Shown here piece after piece: positions 33,109-41,063 of a stretch of 64,000 nt of DNA. The translations under genes and the position numbers were made by a program. Position 1 is the first letter of the stretch, and every line of letters starts with the position of its first letter. The notes below the pieces were generated by a model. That model was given only the letters and a program-made list of their open reading frames with translations. It made no database searches and had not been told where the DNA came from. This DNA is from CAYFZO01 sp964347615 (GTDB taxonomy: Bacteria > Pseudomonadota > Gammaproteobacteria > Poriferisulfidales > Oxydemutatoraceae), in contig CAYFZO010000009.1 in assembly GCA_964347615.1 (NCBI GenBank), positions 1 through 64,000 of the forward strand, read 5' to 3'.

Positions 33109-35019
33109 ATGAGACGTGAATGCACCTATGACGTCATCGTTGTCGGCGGCGGACACGCCGGCGTCGAAGCCGCGTTGGCCTCGGCGCGCGCCGGCGCCGA
33201 GACCTTGCTGTTGACGCAGAGCATCGAAACCATCGGCCAGATGAGCTGCAACCCGGCGATCGGCGGTATCGGCAAGGGACACCTGGTCAAGGAAATAGAC
33301 GCTCTCTGCGGTGTGATGGCGCAGGCGGCGGACTGCGCGGGCATCCACTTCAGGGTGCTCAATACCAGCAAAGGCGCCGCGGTGCGCGCGACGCGGGCTC
33401 AGGCGGACCGGCAGCTGTACCGCGCCGCGATCCGCCGTTTCGTCGAGTCGCAGCCTCGGCTTCGCGTGTTTCAGCAGGAAGTGGACGACCTGATCGTCGC
33501 GGGCGAGCGAGTCACCGGCGTCGTCACCCGCATCGGGTTGCGCTTCAACGCGCCGGCGGTGGTGTTGACGACGGGGACGTTTCTCGGCGGACGCTTGCAC
33601 GTCGGCGGCAACAGCTACCGGGGAGGGCGCGCGGGCGACGCGCCGGCAAACGCACTGGCGGCGCGGCTGCGCGAGATGCCGTTCACCGTCGGGCGATTGA
33701 AAACCGGCACCCCGCCGCGTCTGGACGGAAGCACGGTGGACCATTCGCAACTCGAAGCACAACCGAGCGACAACCCCGAACCGGTGTTCTCGTTCACGGG
33801 CTCACGCGACCAGCACCCCCCTCAAACGCCGTGCTACGTCACCCACACCAACGAGCGCACGCACGAAATCGTCCAAGCCGCGCTGACGCAATCGGCGACG
33901 TTCTCGGGCGCCATCGAGTCGGCAGGGCCGCGTTACTGCCCGTCGATCGAAGACAAGGTCACGCGTTTTTCCGGCAAAGCCGCGCATCGAATATTCATCG
34001 AACCCGAAGGTCTTGACGTTTGCGAAATCTATCCCAACGGCGTTTCAACCAGTCTGCCGTTTGAAACGCAGCTCGAGATGATACGTTCGATCAAGGGATT
34101 TGAACGCGCGCATATAACGCGCCCGGGCTACGCGATCGAGTACGACTATTTCGACCCGCGCGGCTTGCGCCCGAGCCTTGAAACCAAGCCGGTGCACGGG
34201 CTGTTCTTCGCGGGACAGATCAACGGCACCACCGGTTATGAAGAGGCGGCGGCACAGGGATTGGTCGCCGGGGTCAACGCCGCACGGCAGGTGAAAGGGC
34301 TCAGCCCGTGGCGCCTGAGACGCGACGAAGCGTATATCGGGGTGCTCGTGGACGACTTGGTGACCCGCGGAACCACCGAGCCGTACCGCATGTTCACCAG
34401 CCGCGTCGAATACCGCCTGCTGCTGCGCGAAGACAACGCCGACCTGCGTCTGACGCCCGTCGGACGTGAGCTGGGCCTGGTGGACGAAGCGCGCTGGACG
34501 CGGTTTTCCGCCAAGCGCGACCGCCTCGAAGCGGAACAAGCGCGGTTGCGCCGCGCGCAGATCGCGCCCACCCGCGAAGTGCTGACGCGGCTTGCGCAAC
34601 GAGGCGTCGAACTGAAGCAGGCGTGCAGCGCCGAAGCTTTCCTGCAAAGGCCGGGTACGGATTACGCGTTGGCGCTTGAGCTCGCCGGCCTCGACGGGAC
34701 CGAGTCCGACAAGACGCGATGCCACGTCGACGACAACGCCGCGGTCATCGAACAGATTGAAATTCAGGCGCGGTACGCCGGTTACGCTGAAAATCAGCGC
34801 CGTGAGATACGGCGGTTGCAGACTTACGAACACCGCGAAATCCCGGTTGATTTCGACTATGCCGATTTGGCGGGCTTATCCCATGAGCTCAAGGAAAAAC
34901 TGGTGCTGTTCCGCCCCGCGACGATCGGCCAAGCAAGCCGGCTCGAAGGGATGACCCCGGCCGCGACGTCGCTGCTGCTGGTGCATCTTGAGGGCAGGCG
35001 GCGCAGGAAGCACGCATGA
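33109..35019 (+). CDS. mnmG: tRNA uridine-5-carboxymethylaminomethyl modification enzyme
   Basis: 636 residues. FAD-binding N-terminus VVGGGHAGVEAALA, the NPAIGGIGKGHL segment, GTFLGG and the C-terminal MnmE-interacting helices. Partner of MnmE. A 100-bp gap from mnmE contains GTGCTAGAAT, a possible promoter element. Confidence 0.97.
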   Translation: MRRECTYDVIVVGGGHAGVEAALASARAGAETLLLTQSIETIGQMSCNPAIGGIGKGHLVKEIDALCGVMAQAADCAGIHFRVLNTSKGAAVRATRAQADRQLYRAAIRRFVESQPRLRVFQQEVDDLIVAGERVTGVVTRIGLRFNAPAVVLTTGTFLGGRLHVGGNSYRGGRAGDAPANALAARLREMPFTVGRLKTGTPPRLDGSTVDHSQLEAQPSDNPEPVFSFTGSRDQHPPQTPCYVTHTNERTHEIVQAALTQSATFSGAIESAGPRYCPSIEDKVTRFSGKAAHRIFIEPEGLDVCEIYPNGVSTSLPFETQLEMIRSIKGFERAHITRPGYAIEYDYFDPRGLRPSLETKPVHGLFFAGQINGTTGYEEAAAQGLVAGVNAARQVKGLSPWRLRRDEAYIGVLVDDLVTRGTTEPYRMFTSRVEYRLLLREDNADLRLTPVGRELGLVDEARWTRFSAKRDRLEAEQARLRRAQIAPTREVLTRLAQRGVELKQACSAEAFLQRPGTDYALALELAGLDGTESDKTRCHVDDNAAVIEQIEIQARYAGYAENQRREIRRLQTYEHREIPVDFDYADLAGLSHELKEKLVLFRPATIGQASRLEGMTPAATSLLLVHLEGRRRRKHA

Positions 35020-35477
35020 GAAGGCGGACGTTTGCGCCGGCGGTGCTGTTGCTCGTCACCGTGCCGTTGTTCGCCGCCGGCGCGGAATCCAGCGGCGTCG
35101 TCCACGTCAAAAGCCGCCACAGCGCCGAGGACACGGTCGAACGGGCACGGCGCATGATCGAAAGCCAGGGGTTGCGCATGTTCGGCATAATCGATCATCA
35201 GCATGAAGCGAAAAAGGCCGGGGAAACGCTTCTGCCGACCCGCGTTCTGGTATTCGGCAACCCGCAACTCGGCACGCGAATCATGCAAGACAACCGCGTG
35301 TCCGGCCTTGACTTGCCGATGAAGCTGCTGGTGTGGGAAGCCGCCGACGGCGTCGTATGGATCACGTATCACCGCGCCGACGAGCTCGCACAACGTCACG
35401 GCTTTGCGCCCGGAGACAAACGCTTCGCCAAAATCGGCTCGGCGTTGAAAGATCTCGCGAAAGCCGCGGCGCGCTGA
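35016..35477 (+). CDS. Exported DUF302-like protein
   Basis: 153 residues. Signal peptide RRRTFAPAVLLLVTVPLFAAGAES. The mature part shows the DUF302 pattern: AEDTVERARRMIESQGLRMFGIIDH near the start, VLVFGNPQLGT, DLPMKLLVWE and VWITYH. Function of the family is unknown. It overlaps the mnmG stop by 4 bp and lies between mnmG and rsmG, where no such gene is usual. Confidence 0.8.
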   Translation: MRRRTFAPAVLLLVTVPLFAAGAESSGVVHVKSRHSAEDTVERARRMIESQGLRMFGIIDHQHEAKKAGETLLPTRVLVFGNPQLGTRIMQDNRVSGLDLPMKLLVWEAADGVVWITYHRADELAQRHGFAPGDKRFAKIGSALKDLAKAAAR

Positions 35478-35505
35478 GACCGGAAACGCGACGCCCGAAG
35501 ACGCT

Positions 35506-36141
35506 TTGGCAAGCACCCGTGCCAACCCGGCCGACGAGCTGAGAAGCGGGCTCGGGAGTCTCGGAATCAAAGTCGGCACGGGGCAGATCGAAGCCTTGCT
35601 CGTCTGGCTGCGCTTGCTTCAACGCTGGAACCGCGCGTTCAACCTGACCTCGATTCCGCCCGCGCGGCAGATCACCGAACTGGTGTTGACGAGCGCCGCG
35701 GCCATCGTCCATCTGAACGCGAGTCGAATCCTCGACGTCGGCAGCGGTGCCGGCGTGCCGGGCGTGCCGCTCGCGATTCTCGCACCCGACAACGACTACA
35801 CGCTGCTCGACGCCAACGGCAAGAAGACCCGGTTCCTGAAGCAGTGCCGGATCGATCTCGGCCTGGAAAACGTCACCGTCGAACAGGCGCGGGTCGAGAG
35901 CTACGAGAGCGCGCCGTTCGACACCATCCTCGCGCGCGCGTTCGCAAACCTCGCCACGTTCTTCGGCGCAACCTGCCGCCTTTCGCACGCGGGTACGCGC
36001 TGGCTCGCGTTCAAGAGCGACGCCGGCGCAAACGAAGTTCAACATCTGCCCCCGGATAGGGCAAAATGGCGGCTCCATCGGTTGCAAATCCCGGGCGTCG
36101 CTCGCCCCGCGTCATTGATAGACATACAAGTAAAAGAGTAA
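35506..36141 (+). CDS. rsmG: 16S rRNA (guanine-N7) methyltransferase
   Basis: 211 residues with a TTG start. Methylates G527 of 16S rRNA. AdoMet-binding motif ILDVGSGAGVPGVPLAI, then LLDANGKKTRFLKQ and ILARAFANLA. The usual mnmG-rsmG pairing, here interrupted by the DUF302 gene, then parA 7 bp downstream. Confidence 0.94.
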   Translation: MASTRANPADELRSGLGSLGIKVGTGQIEALLVWLRLLQRWNRAFNLTSIPPARQITELVLTSAAAIVHLNASRILDVGSGAGVPGVPLAILAPDNDYTLLDANGKKTRFLKQCRIDLGLENVTVEQARVESYESAPFDTILARAFANLATFFGATCRLSHAGTRWLAFKSDAGANEVQHLPPDRAKWRLHRLQIPGVARPASLIDIQVKE

Positions 36142-36148
36142 ACGACAC

Positions 36149-36922
36149 GTGGCAAGGATCTACGCGATTACGAACCAGAAAGGCGGCGTCGGCAAGACCA
36201 CCACGGCGGTCAACCTTGCAGCATCGCTCGCCGCGACCGGTCGCAAGGTGCTGCTTGTCGACGTCGACCCGCAGGGCAACTCGACGCTCGGCAGCGGCAT
36301 CAACAAGCGCGAACTGGACGCCTCCGTCGCCGACGTCCTGATGCAGCGGCGTGCAACCCGCGACTGTGTCACCGCCGCGCAGGTGGGCGGCTACGACGTG
36401 CTCGGCGCAAACGACGAACTGACCGTCGCCGAAGTTCGGTTGCTCGAGGTCAACGGCCGTGAATTTCGCCTGCGCGATGCACTGGCGCCGCTGCGCGACG
36501 AATACGATCACGTCCTGATCGATTGCCCGCCGACGCTGAGCACCCTCACGATCAACGCGCTGGTTGCGGCACACGGCGTCATCATTCCGATCCAGTGCGA
36601 ATATTTCGCTCTCGAAGGACTGTCGTCCCTGCAACAGACGATCGAGCGGCTGCGCGAGACGGTCAACCCCGAACTGCACGTGGAAGGCGTGCTGCGCACG
36701 ATGTTCGACCCGCGCAACAACCTTGCACGCGACGTGTCCGAGCAGCTCCACCGTCATTTCGACAAGGAGCTGTACGAGGCCGTCATTCCGCGCAACGTGA
36801 CTCTGGCCGAGGCACCCAGCCACGGTCTGCCCGCGTTGCAGTACGATAAGAAAGCGCGCGGCACGCAAGCCTATCTGATGCTCGCGGGTGAAATCCTCAG
36901 CCGCGAAGCGGCGCAAGCGTAG
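36149..36922 (+). CDS. parA: Chromosome-partitioning ATPase
   Basis: 257 residues with a GTG start. Deviant Walker A motif NQKGGVGKTTTAVNLA at the N-terminus, then DVDPQGNST and IDCPPTLS. Soj-type ParA that segregates origins with ParB. The context (rpmH to parB) places this near the replication origin. Confidence 0.97.
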   Translation: MARIYAITNQKGGVGKTTTAVNLAASLAATGRKVLLVDVDPQGNSTLGSGINKRELDASVADVLMQRRATRDCVTAAQVGGYDVLGANDELTVAEVRLLEVNGREFRLRDALAPLRDEYDHVLIDCPPTLSTLTINALVAAHGVIIPIQCEYFALEGLSSLQQTIERLRETVNPELHVEGVLRTMFDPRNNLARDVSEQLHRHFDKELYEAVIPRNVTLAEAPSHGLPALQYDKKARGTQAYLMLAGEILSREAAQA

Positions 36923-36938
36923 CGACGGGAGAAACGAC

Positions 36939-37787
36939 TTGGCCAAAAAACGCAAAGGACTCGGCAACCTCGGGGTTGACGCGCTGCTGACCGGAAGCAA
37001 GCCTCTCGCCGGCGAACGTCTCGTCGACGTCGGCATCGAACGCATCCGGCCCGGGCGTTATCAGCCGCGGATCCGCATGGACGACGAAAAGATCGAAGAA
37101 CTCGCGACTTCGATCAAAAGCCAGGGGTTGATTCAGCCGCTCGTCTTGCGCGCCGTGAGCGACGGCGGCTACGAGCTGATTGCCGGGGAACGCCGCTGGC
37201 GGGCGGCGCAACGCGCGGGGCTCGAAACGGTGCCCGCAATCATCAGGAAAGCCGACGAGAGAACGGCCGCGGCTCTCTCGCTGATTGAAAACATCCAGCG
37301 CGAAGACCTGAACGCGCTCGAGGAAGCGAACGCGCTGCAGCAGCTTGCGGTGAAGTTTGACCTCAAGCACCAGGAGATAGCCGATCTCATCGGCCGCTCA
37401 CGCCCCGGAGTCACCAACCTGATACGCCTGCTCGACCTTGCGCCCGAGGCACGCGAACTGCTCGAGAGCGGCACCCTCGAGATGGGGCACGGCCGGGCGC
37501 TGCTGCGGCTGCCGCGCGCCAAGCAGGGCCCCGCGGGACAAGAGATCGCGGCGAAACATCTGACGGTGCGCGAGACCGAGGATTACGTCGAGGCCTTGCT
37601 CGGCAAAGGCAAAAAGAAGAAGAAGCGCCCGCCGCGCCCGCCCGAGATTCCGGCACTCGAACGCGAGCTCGCCGAACGTCTCGGCACGTCGGTGCACATC
37701 CAGCACGGCAAAAAAGGCGGCAAGGTTACGATTCGCTACACGAGCTTGGACGTGCTCGACGGCGTACTGAGAAAGATAAAAGGCTGA
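36939..37787 (+). CDS. parB: Chromosome-partitioning protein ParB
   Basis: 282 residues from a TTG at 36939, preceded by GGGAGA at a good distance; an upstream start at 36888 would overlap parA by 35 bp. ParB/Srx CTPase motif GERRWRAAQRAGL, then the helix-turn-helix (HQEIADLIGRSRPGVTNLIRLL). A lysine run GKGKKKKKR precedes the C-terminal dimer domain. No parS palindrome was spotted by eye. Confidence 0.95.
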   Translation: MAKKRKGLGNLGVDALLTGSKPLAGERLVDVGIERIRPGRYQPRIRMDDEKIEELATSIKSQGLIQPLVLRAVSDGGYELIAGERRWRAAQRAGLETVPAIIRKADERTAAALSLIENIQREDLNALEEANALQQLAVKFDLKHQEIADLIGRSRPGVTNLIRLLDLAPEARELLESGTLEMGHGRALLRLPRAKQGPAGQEIAAKHLTVRETEDYVEALLGKGKKKKKRPPRPPEIPALERELAERLGTSVHIQHGKKGGKVTIRYTSLDVLDGVLRKIKG

Positions 37788-37955
37788 AACTTCCTTCGCC
37801 CCTCATGATCCCCGCGCCTCATCTGAAATAGGGCGGGGAAGAGAGAAACAACGTGGACGGGATTTCGGTTAAGTCGACCGGTTTGCTCACGACGTTGCAT
37901 TCTTGTCTTACCTGTATGAATGCAAGACCCCTTGAGGCATAAGGTATATAAATCC

Positions 37956-38156
37956 CTAAGGAAGCCTCTCGATCCCTGCCATTCCGATCAGGGTGGCGGT
38001 GTAGAGGCCGATAGCGGACAAAGTCAAAAGAAACGCGCCGATAAAAATGCCGGCGATCCACTTGATAACACCTTCTTTGACGTCCTTGAGCTTCCGGTCG
38101 AGCCTTTGCTCAAGGTTTCTGATCTCTTCGTGAAATTGTTCAGAGGTGATTTCCAT
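37956..38156 (-). CDS. Small coiled-coil/membrane protein, type 2, copy 1
   Basis: 66 residues: a charged N-terminal helix with heptad spacing (FHEEIRNLEQRLDRKLKDV) and one C-terminal membrane helix (WIAGIFIGAFLLTLSAIGLY). Nearly the same as the 70-residue protein at 41064, which has one extra QKLD repeat. Not confidently assigned to a known family; DUF1640 or phage XhlA-type proteins have a similar plan. First (most downstream) of a leftward run of five small genes. Confidence 0.65.
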   Translation of the reverse strand: MEITSEQFHEEIRNLEQRLDRKLKDVKEGVIKWIAGIFIGAFLLTLSAIGLYTATLIGMAGIERLP

Positions 38157-38190
38157 TGTTGCCGTCTGTGCACCGCCGGCGATCCTTTGA

Positions 38191-38319
38191 TTATTTGGAG
38201 ATCTCCTTCATATCGCTGGTGAATTGTTCCATCGCGGGGGCGATGAGTGTGAGCCAGAGAAGAACCATGATTACGGCAAGCACCATGCACCTCGTTACAT
38301 CCCAAGCAAGGCAAGACAT
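38191..38319 (-). CDS. 42-residue single-helix membrane protein
   Basis: 42 residues (MSCLAWDVTRCMVLAVIMVL then LWLTLIAPAM), a hydrophobic core followed by a short polar tail EQFTSDMKEISK. A strong ribosome-binding site GGGGAGG lies 3 bp before the ATG, which supports translation. It fills the gap between two coiled-coil/membrane genes in the same direction. No known family. Confidence 0.5.
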   Translation of the reverse strand: MSCLAWDVTRCMVLAVIMVLLWLTLIAPAMEQFTSDMKEISK

Positions 38320-38391
38320 CGCCCTCCCCAAGATTCTTTTCAGGAAGTCCACGGGTTTGTCTGTTGCTTGAGTTTGATGTGCTCGCCCCCC

Positions 38392-38649
38392 TTATCTGAC
38401 GAGCATGGGAGACGAGGTAACCACGGCGGAAATTGAGGCGAGAACCACGACCGCGCCGATGAAAATACCGATGGCCCACTGGGTCGTCTTGATTTGGGCC
38501 GCAGCAATCGCTTGTTCGAGTTTGCGCTGACCCTCCTCAAGCTTATGCTGACTTTCTTCGAGCTTGTGGATGTCTTGCTTGACCCCGTGAAGATCCTGCT
38601 TGACCTCTTGAAGCTCCTGTCGGACGAATTGCTCGAACGTCGTGTCCAC
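38392..38649 (-). CDS. Small coiled-coil/membrane protein, type 1, copy 1
   Basis: 85 residues with a GTG start and a GAGGAAG ribosome-binding site. FEQFVRQELQEVKQDLHGV, then heptads (KLEESQH, KLEEGQR, KLEQAIA), a TTQW junction and one membrane helix (IGIFIGAVVVLASISAVV). Related to the two genes upstream (38765 and 39169), which share the VRQE start and TQW junction. Function unknown; oligomerisation at the membrane is inferred. Confidence 0.65.
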   Translation of the reverse strand: MDTTFEQFVRQELQEVKQDLHGVKQDIHKLEESQHKLEEGQRKLEQAIAAAQIKTTQWAIGIFIGAVVVLASISAVVTSSPMLVR

Positions 38650-38717
38650 AATCTACTTCCTCATTCTATCAAGGAAATTTCCCGCCGGGGAGAATGCTCC
38701 CTCAAGGGCGAAAGAAA

Positions 38718-38740
38718 GCGCCCCGCATAAGGCGGGGCGC
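38718..38740 (-). terminator. Hairpin terminator after the 38765 gene
   Basis: GCGCCCCGC and GCGGGGCGC form a 9-bp GC stem with a 5-nt loop. On the minus strand it is followed by TTTCTTTCG, a weak U-tract. It lies about 25 bp after the stop of the 38765 gene. Identical copy at 39122. Confidence 0.65.
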
Positions 38741-38764
38741 AGTATAAAAAGGGTCTGGCGCCTC

Positions 38765-39052
38765 TTATTGAGTCAGCATGAAGGACGTGACCAGCACGCT
38801 GGATAGCCCTGTGATGATGACGATCGTGCCGACGAAAAGTCCGACCACCCACTGGGTGATCCGGGTCTGACTGTCGCCGATCGCCTTTTCAAGCTTCTGC
38901 TGGCCCTGTTCGAGCTTCTGCTGGCCCTGTTCGAGCTTCTGCTGACTCTGCTCGAGCTTCTGCTGACTCTGCTCGAGCTTCTCGAGGTCTTTCCTGACCA
39001 CGACAAACTCCTGCCGGACATATTGCTCAAATTTTTCAAACGAAGTATCCAT
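38765..39052 (-). CDS. Small coiled-coil/membrane protein, type 1, copy 2 (long)
   Basis: 95 residues. SFEKFEQYVRQEFVVVRKDL, then four perfect heptads (two of KLEQSQQ type, two of KLEQGQQ type) and KLEKAIG, a TQW junction and one membrane helix (VVGLFVGTIVIITGLSSVLV). The ribosome-binding site is AAGAAGGAAG. A 404-bp duplication relates it to the gene at 39169, which has two heptads fewer (42 bp). Confidence 0.7.
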   Translation of the reverse strand: MDTSFEKFEQYVRQEFVVVRKDLEKLEQSQQKLEQSQQKLEQGQQKLEQGQQKLEKAIGDSQTRITQWVVGLFVGTIVIITGLSSVLVTSFMLTQ

Positions 39053-39121
39053 GACTTCCTTCTTGTCTCGTGCAAAGGAGATTCCCCGCCGGGGAGAATG
39101 CTCCCTCAAGGGCGAAAGAAA

Positions 39122-39144
39122 GCGCCCCGCATAAGGCGGGGCGC
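39122..39144 (-). terminator. Hairpin terminator after the 39169 gene
   Basis: Identical to the hairpin at 38718-38740, lying after the stop of the 39169 gene. As each of the two genes has its own terminator and leader, they may be separate transcription units. Confidence 0.65.
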
Positions 39145-39168
39145 AGTATAAAAAGGGTCTGGCGCCTC

Positions 39169-39414
39169 TTATTGAGTCAGCATGAAGGACGTGACCAGCA
39201 CGCTGGATAGCCCTGTGATGATGACGATCGTGCCGACGAAAAGTCCGACCACCCACTGGGTGATCCGGGTCTGACTGTCGCCGATCGCCTTTTCAAGCTT
39301 CTGCTGGCCCTGTTCGAGCTTCTGCTGACTCTGCTCGAGCTTCTCGAGGTCTTTCCTGACCACGACAAACTCCTGCCGGACATATTGCTCAAATTTTTCA
39401 AACGAAGTATCCAT
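39169..39414 (-). CDS. Small coiled-coil/membrane protein, type 1, copy 3 (short)
   Basis: 81 residues, the same as the 38765 protein except that two of the four Q-rich heptads are missing (KLEQSQQ once, KLEQGQQ once). The N-terminus, TQW junction, membrane helix and flanking DNA are identical. The coiled-coil would be about 21 angstroms shorter, a simple length polymorphism between tandem paralogues. Confidence 0.7.
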   Translation of the reverse strand: MDTSFEKFEQYVRQEFVVVRKDLEKLEQSQQKLEQGQQKLEKAIGDSQTRITQWVVGLFVGTIVIITGLSSVLVTSFMLTQ

Positions 39415-39487
39415 GACTTCCTTCTTGTCTCGTGCAAAGGAGATTCCCCGCCGGGGAGAATGCTCCCTAGCGGGTTAATGGTGCCTC

Positions 39488-39493
39488 ATTATA
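39488..39493 (-). promoter_or_regulatory. Probable -10 element of the coiled-coil gene run
   Basis: A perfect TATAAT on the minus strand, preceded by GG and a GC-rich palindrome (CCCCGCGGGG), about 75 bp before the 39169 start. No good -35 box at 17 bp; the IS-A end lies just upstream. Confidence 0.45.
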
Positions 39494-39521
39494 CCCCGCG
39501 GGGCGGGATGTCGTCGGGTTG

Positions 39522-39582
39522 TATGGGTTCAAAACATATGAGACAAAAGCCCCCCTTTCAAACAGCCATTCCGATGCGCGCT
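39522..39582 (-). mobile_element. IS-A right-end fragment next to the template-like repeat
   Basis: On the minus strand: CGGAATGGCTGTTTGAAAGG, then a run of G, TTTTGTCTCATATG and TTGAACCCATAC, the IS-A right terminus. It separates the template-like repeat from the coiled-coil genes, at the place where a retroelement reverse transcriptase would be expected. Confidence 0.7.
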
Positions 39583-39620
39583 AACGCCACCCTTGAGCGG
39601 CGTTATTCCGGCGACAGGCG

Positions 39621-39715
39621 GCCTGCACGAGACGAAACCCGTTGTTGTTGCTGTTTCGGTTCGCCGACCGAAGGTTCCTGGCATTGTTGTTCCAGGAGCC
39701 GCCGCGAACAATGGC
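39621..39715 (-). repeat. Template-repeat-like sequence (DGR type)
   Basis: On the minus strand this reads GGSW-NNN-ARNLRSANRNS-NNN-GFRLV, rich in AAC codons, with no start or long frame around it. It matches the 3' end of the gene at 39910-40710, and nearly all ungapped differences fall on its adenines (12 of 15 by my count). These are the hallmarks of a diversity-generating retroelement template. It is shorter than the variable repeat by 24 bp. Confidence 0.6.
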
Positions 39716-39909
39716 CTCATTTGGCAACAGCCCTCGAAAATTTTACTTCGCTGAATATCTTTTTCCGCAACCCGCGGGTCGCGCCGTGTTGAGCGTGACC
39801 TATCCAACTCATGATACTGGGTCTGAAATCCGGCAATTTACCTCGCCCGCCACGATAAACTTTTTGCATACGCCGAAAGCGACGGCAAAAGGGAACAAGC
39901 ACCAAGGGG

Positions 39910-40710
39910 TCATAAGTCCCGCACGAGACGAAACCCGTCGACCCCGTGGTTGCGAATGGCCCGGGGGATCCAGAGCCGGTACGCCGACCGAAGGAACCAA
40001 GCACTAGTGTACCAGGAGCCGCCGCGAACAACGGCCCTATCTGCCTCGTCACAACCCGACACCCAAGCGCGCCCGTCGCTCGGTGCAAGCTGCTTCCTAT
40101 GACCAAAACCAACAACATAATCAGTATGCCAGCAGTCCTCCACCCATTCCCATACGTTCCCTAGCATGTCATATAGTCCCCATGCGTTCGGACTAAAACT
40201 TCCTGCCTTGATGGGGCCACTATTACGCCCACCATAATTGGCGTAACGAGACAATAAACTCTCATCATCGCCAAAATGATACCTTGTCGCGCTGCCCGCA
40301 CGAGCCGCATACTCCCACTCAGCCTCCGTCGGAAGACGGTATTTAAGACCCGTTCGATCGTTCAGCCAAGCTATATACGCTTGGGCGTCATCCCAAGAAA
40401 CATTCACAACGGGGGCTTTGTCCCTGTGGTACTCAGCGCCGCTACGACCCGTCGCAGTTTCAAAAGCCCGATACTGAAAACCCAGCACCTCATACTTCCC
40501 AATCGCAAACGACTTGATCGAAACACGGCGAAAAGGTCGTTCACGAAGATTACCGCCGAAAGACTCACTCCCCATCAGGAAACGGCCTTTCCTTAATTCC
40601 ACCATCTCGATGTCCGTGGGACCAGCCCGTGCGGCCGACACCGAGACGAAACTCACAAGTGCCGCAATCAAAAATGACTGCTTGACGTTGATTTTCACGA
40701 TTAACTCCAT
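39910..40710 (-). CDS. Exported formylglycine-generating-enzyme-like protein (putative DGR target)
   Basis: 266 residues. Signal peptide (SFLIAALVSFVSVSAARA), then a full SUMF1/FGE-type domain: FLMGSESF, RPFRRVSIKSFAIGKYEV, PVVNVSWDDAQAYIAWLN, YRLPTEAEWEYAARAG, NAWGLYDMLGNVWEW, VVRGGSW and GFRLVRDL. The fold is a C-type-lectin relative that DGRs often use for ligand binding; catalytic FGE cysteines are not evident, so binding rather than sulfatase activation is more likely. The C-terminus coincides with the variable repeat. An inverted repeat lies upstream at 40753-40772. Confidence 0.85.
   Translation of the reverse strand: MELIVKINVKQSFLIAALVSFVSVSAARAGPTDIEMVELRKGRFLMGSESFGGNLRERPFRRVSIKSFAIGKYEVLGFQYRAFETATGRSGAEYHRDKAPVVNVSWDDAQAYIAWLNDRTGLKYRLPTEAEWEYAARAGSATRYHFGDDESLLSRYANYGGRNSGPIKAGSFSPNAWGLYDMLGNVWEWVEDCWHTDYVVGFGHRKQLAPSDGRAWVSGCDEADRAVVRGGSWYTSAWFLRSAYRLWIPRAIRNHGVDGFRLVRDL
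39918..40031 (-). repeat. Variable-repeat-like 3' end of the FGE-like gene
   Basis: The last 38 or so codons of the 39910-40710 gene. They align with the template-like repeat: constant blocks GGSW, LRSA and GFRLV are kept, while AAC codons of the template are TAC, ACT, TTC, TAC and CTC here. A 24-bp stretch has no counterpart in the template. Confidence 0.6.
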
Positions 40711-40752
40711 GAGTGAGGTTTGTGGGATGAGCAGAGAATAGCGTGACCACTT

Positions 40753-40772
40753 TGTGCTATATGGTCAGCACA
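40753..40772. promoter_or_regulatory. Inverted repeat upstream of the FGE-like gene
   Basis: TGTGCT-N8-AGCACA, perfect 6-bp arms, about 45 bp before the start codon. Could be an operator for the FGE-like gene. No regulator is recognised nearby. Confidence 0.4.
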
Positions 40773-40791
40773 TATATTGGAACAAAATCAG

Positions 40792-40855
40792 GCGCCTCGG
40801 AATGGCTGTTTGAAAGGGAGGCTTTGTATGGGCTCAGAGAGACGTGAGGCAAAAG
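40792..40855 (+). mobile_element. Two IS-A end fragments joined
   Basis: Right-end sequence (CGGAATGGCTGTTTGAAAGG) runs directly into left-end sequence (TATGGGCTCAG, then GTGAGGCAAAAGC). The element body is missing between them. The rest of the 40711-41063 gap shows no recognisable gene. Confidence 0.6.
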
Positions 40856-41063
40856 CATAATGCCCCCGACCGATACCGCTGCCATGACGTCAAGGCCAAG
40901 GTTGTCGTCCATGAGGGCAGCCTCGGCACCGGCATCGCCTAATCGGCAGCACCAGTTTCGCCCGCGGCTGAAAAAAAGGGCGGCCAAGAAGCCACCCTGT
41001 TCGTAAGAAAGTCCCCTGCAGGAGCGTGCAAATTAAACGACTACGGATTGCTCCGTTGAACGT

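Noticed and set aside
36149..37960. parS site near parAB
   Set aside because: No TGTTTCACGTGAAACA-like palindrome was found by eye; a motif scan would be decisive.
38880..38975. CRISPR-like short regular repeats
   Set aside because: The 21-bp repeats have no spacers and encode coiled-coil heptads.
40860..40960. Possible transposase piece (CHDVKAKVVVHEGSLGTGIA) after the joined IS-A ends
   Set aside because: Too short to assign and without start or context; left as unexplained.
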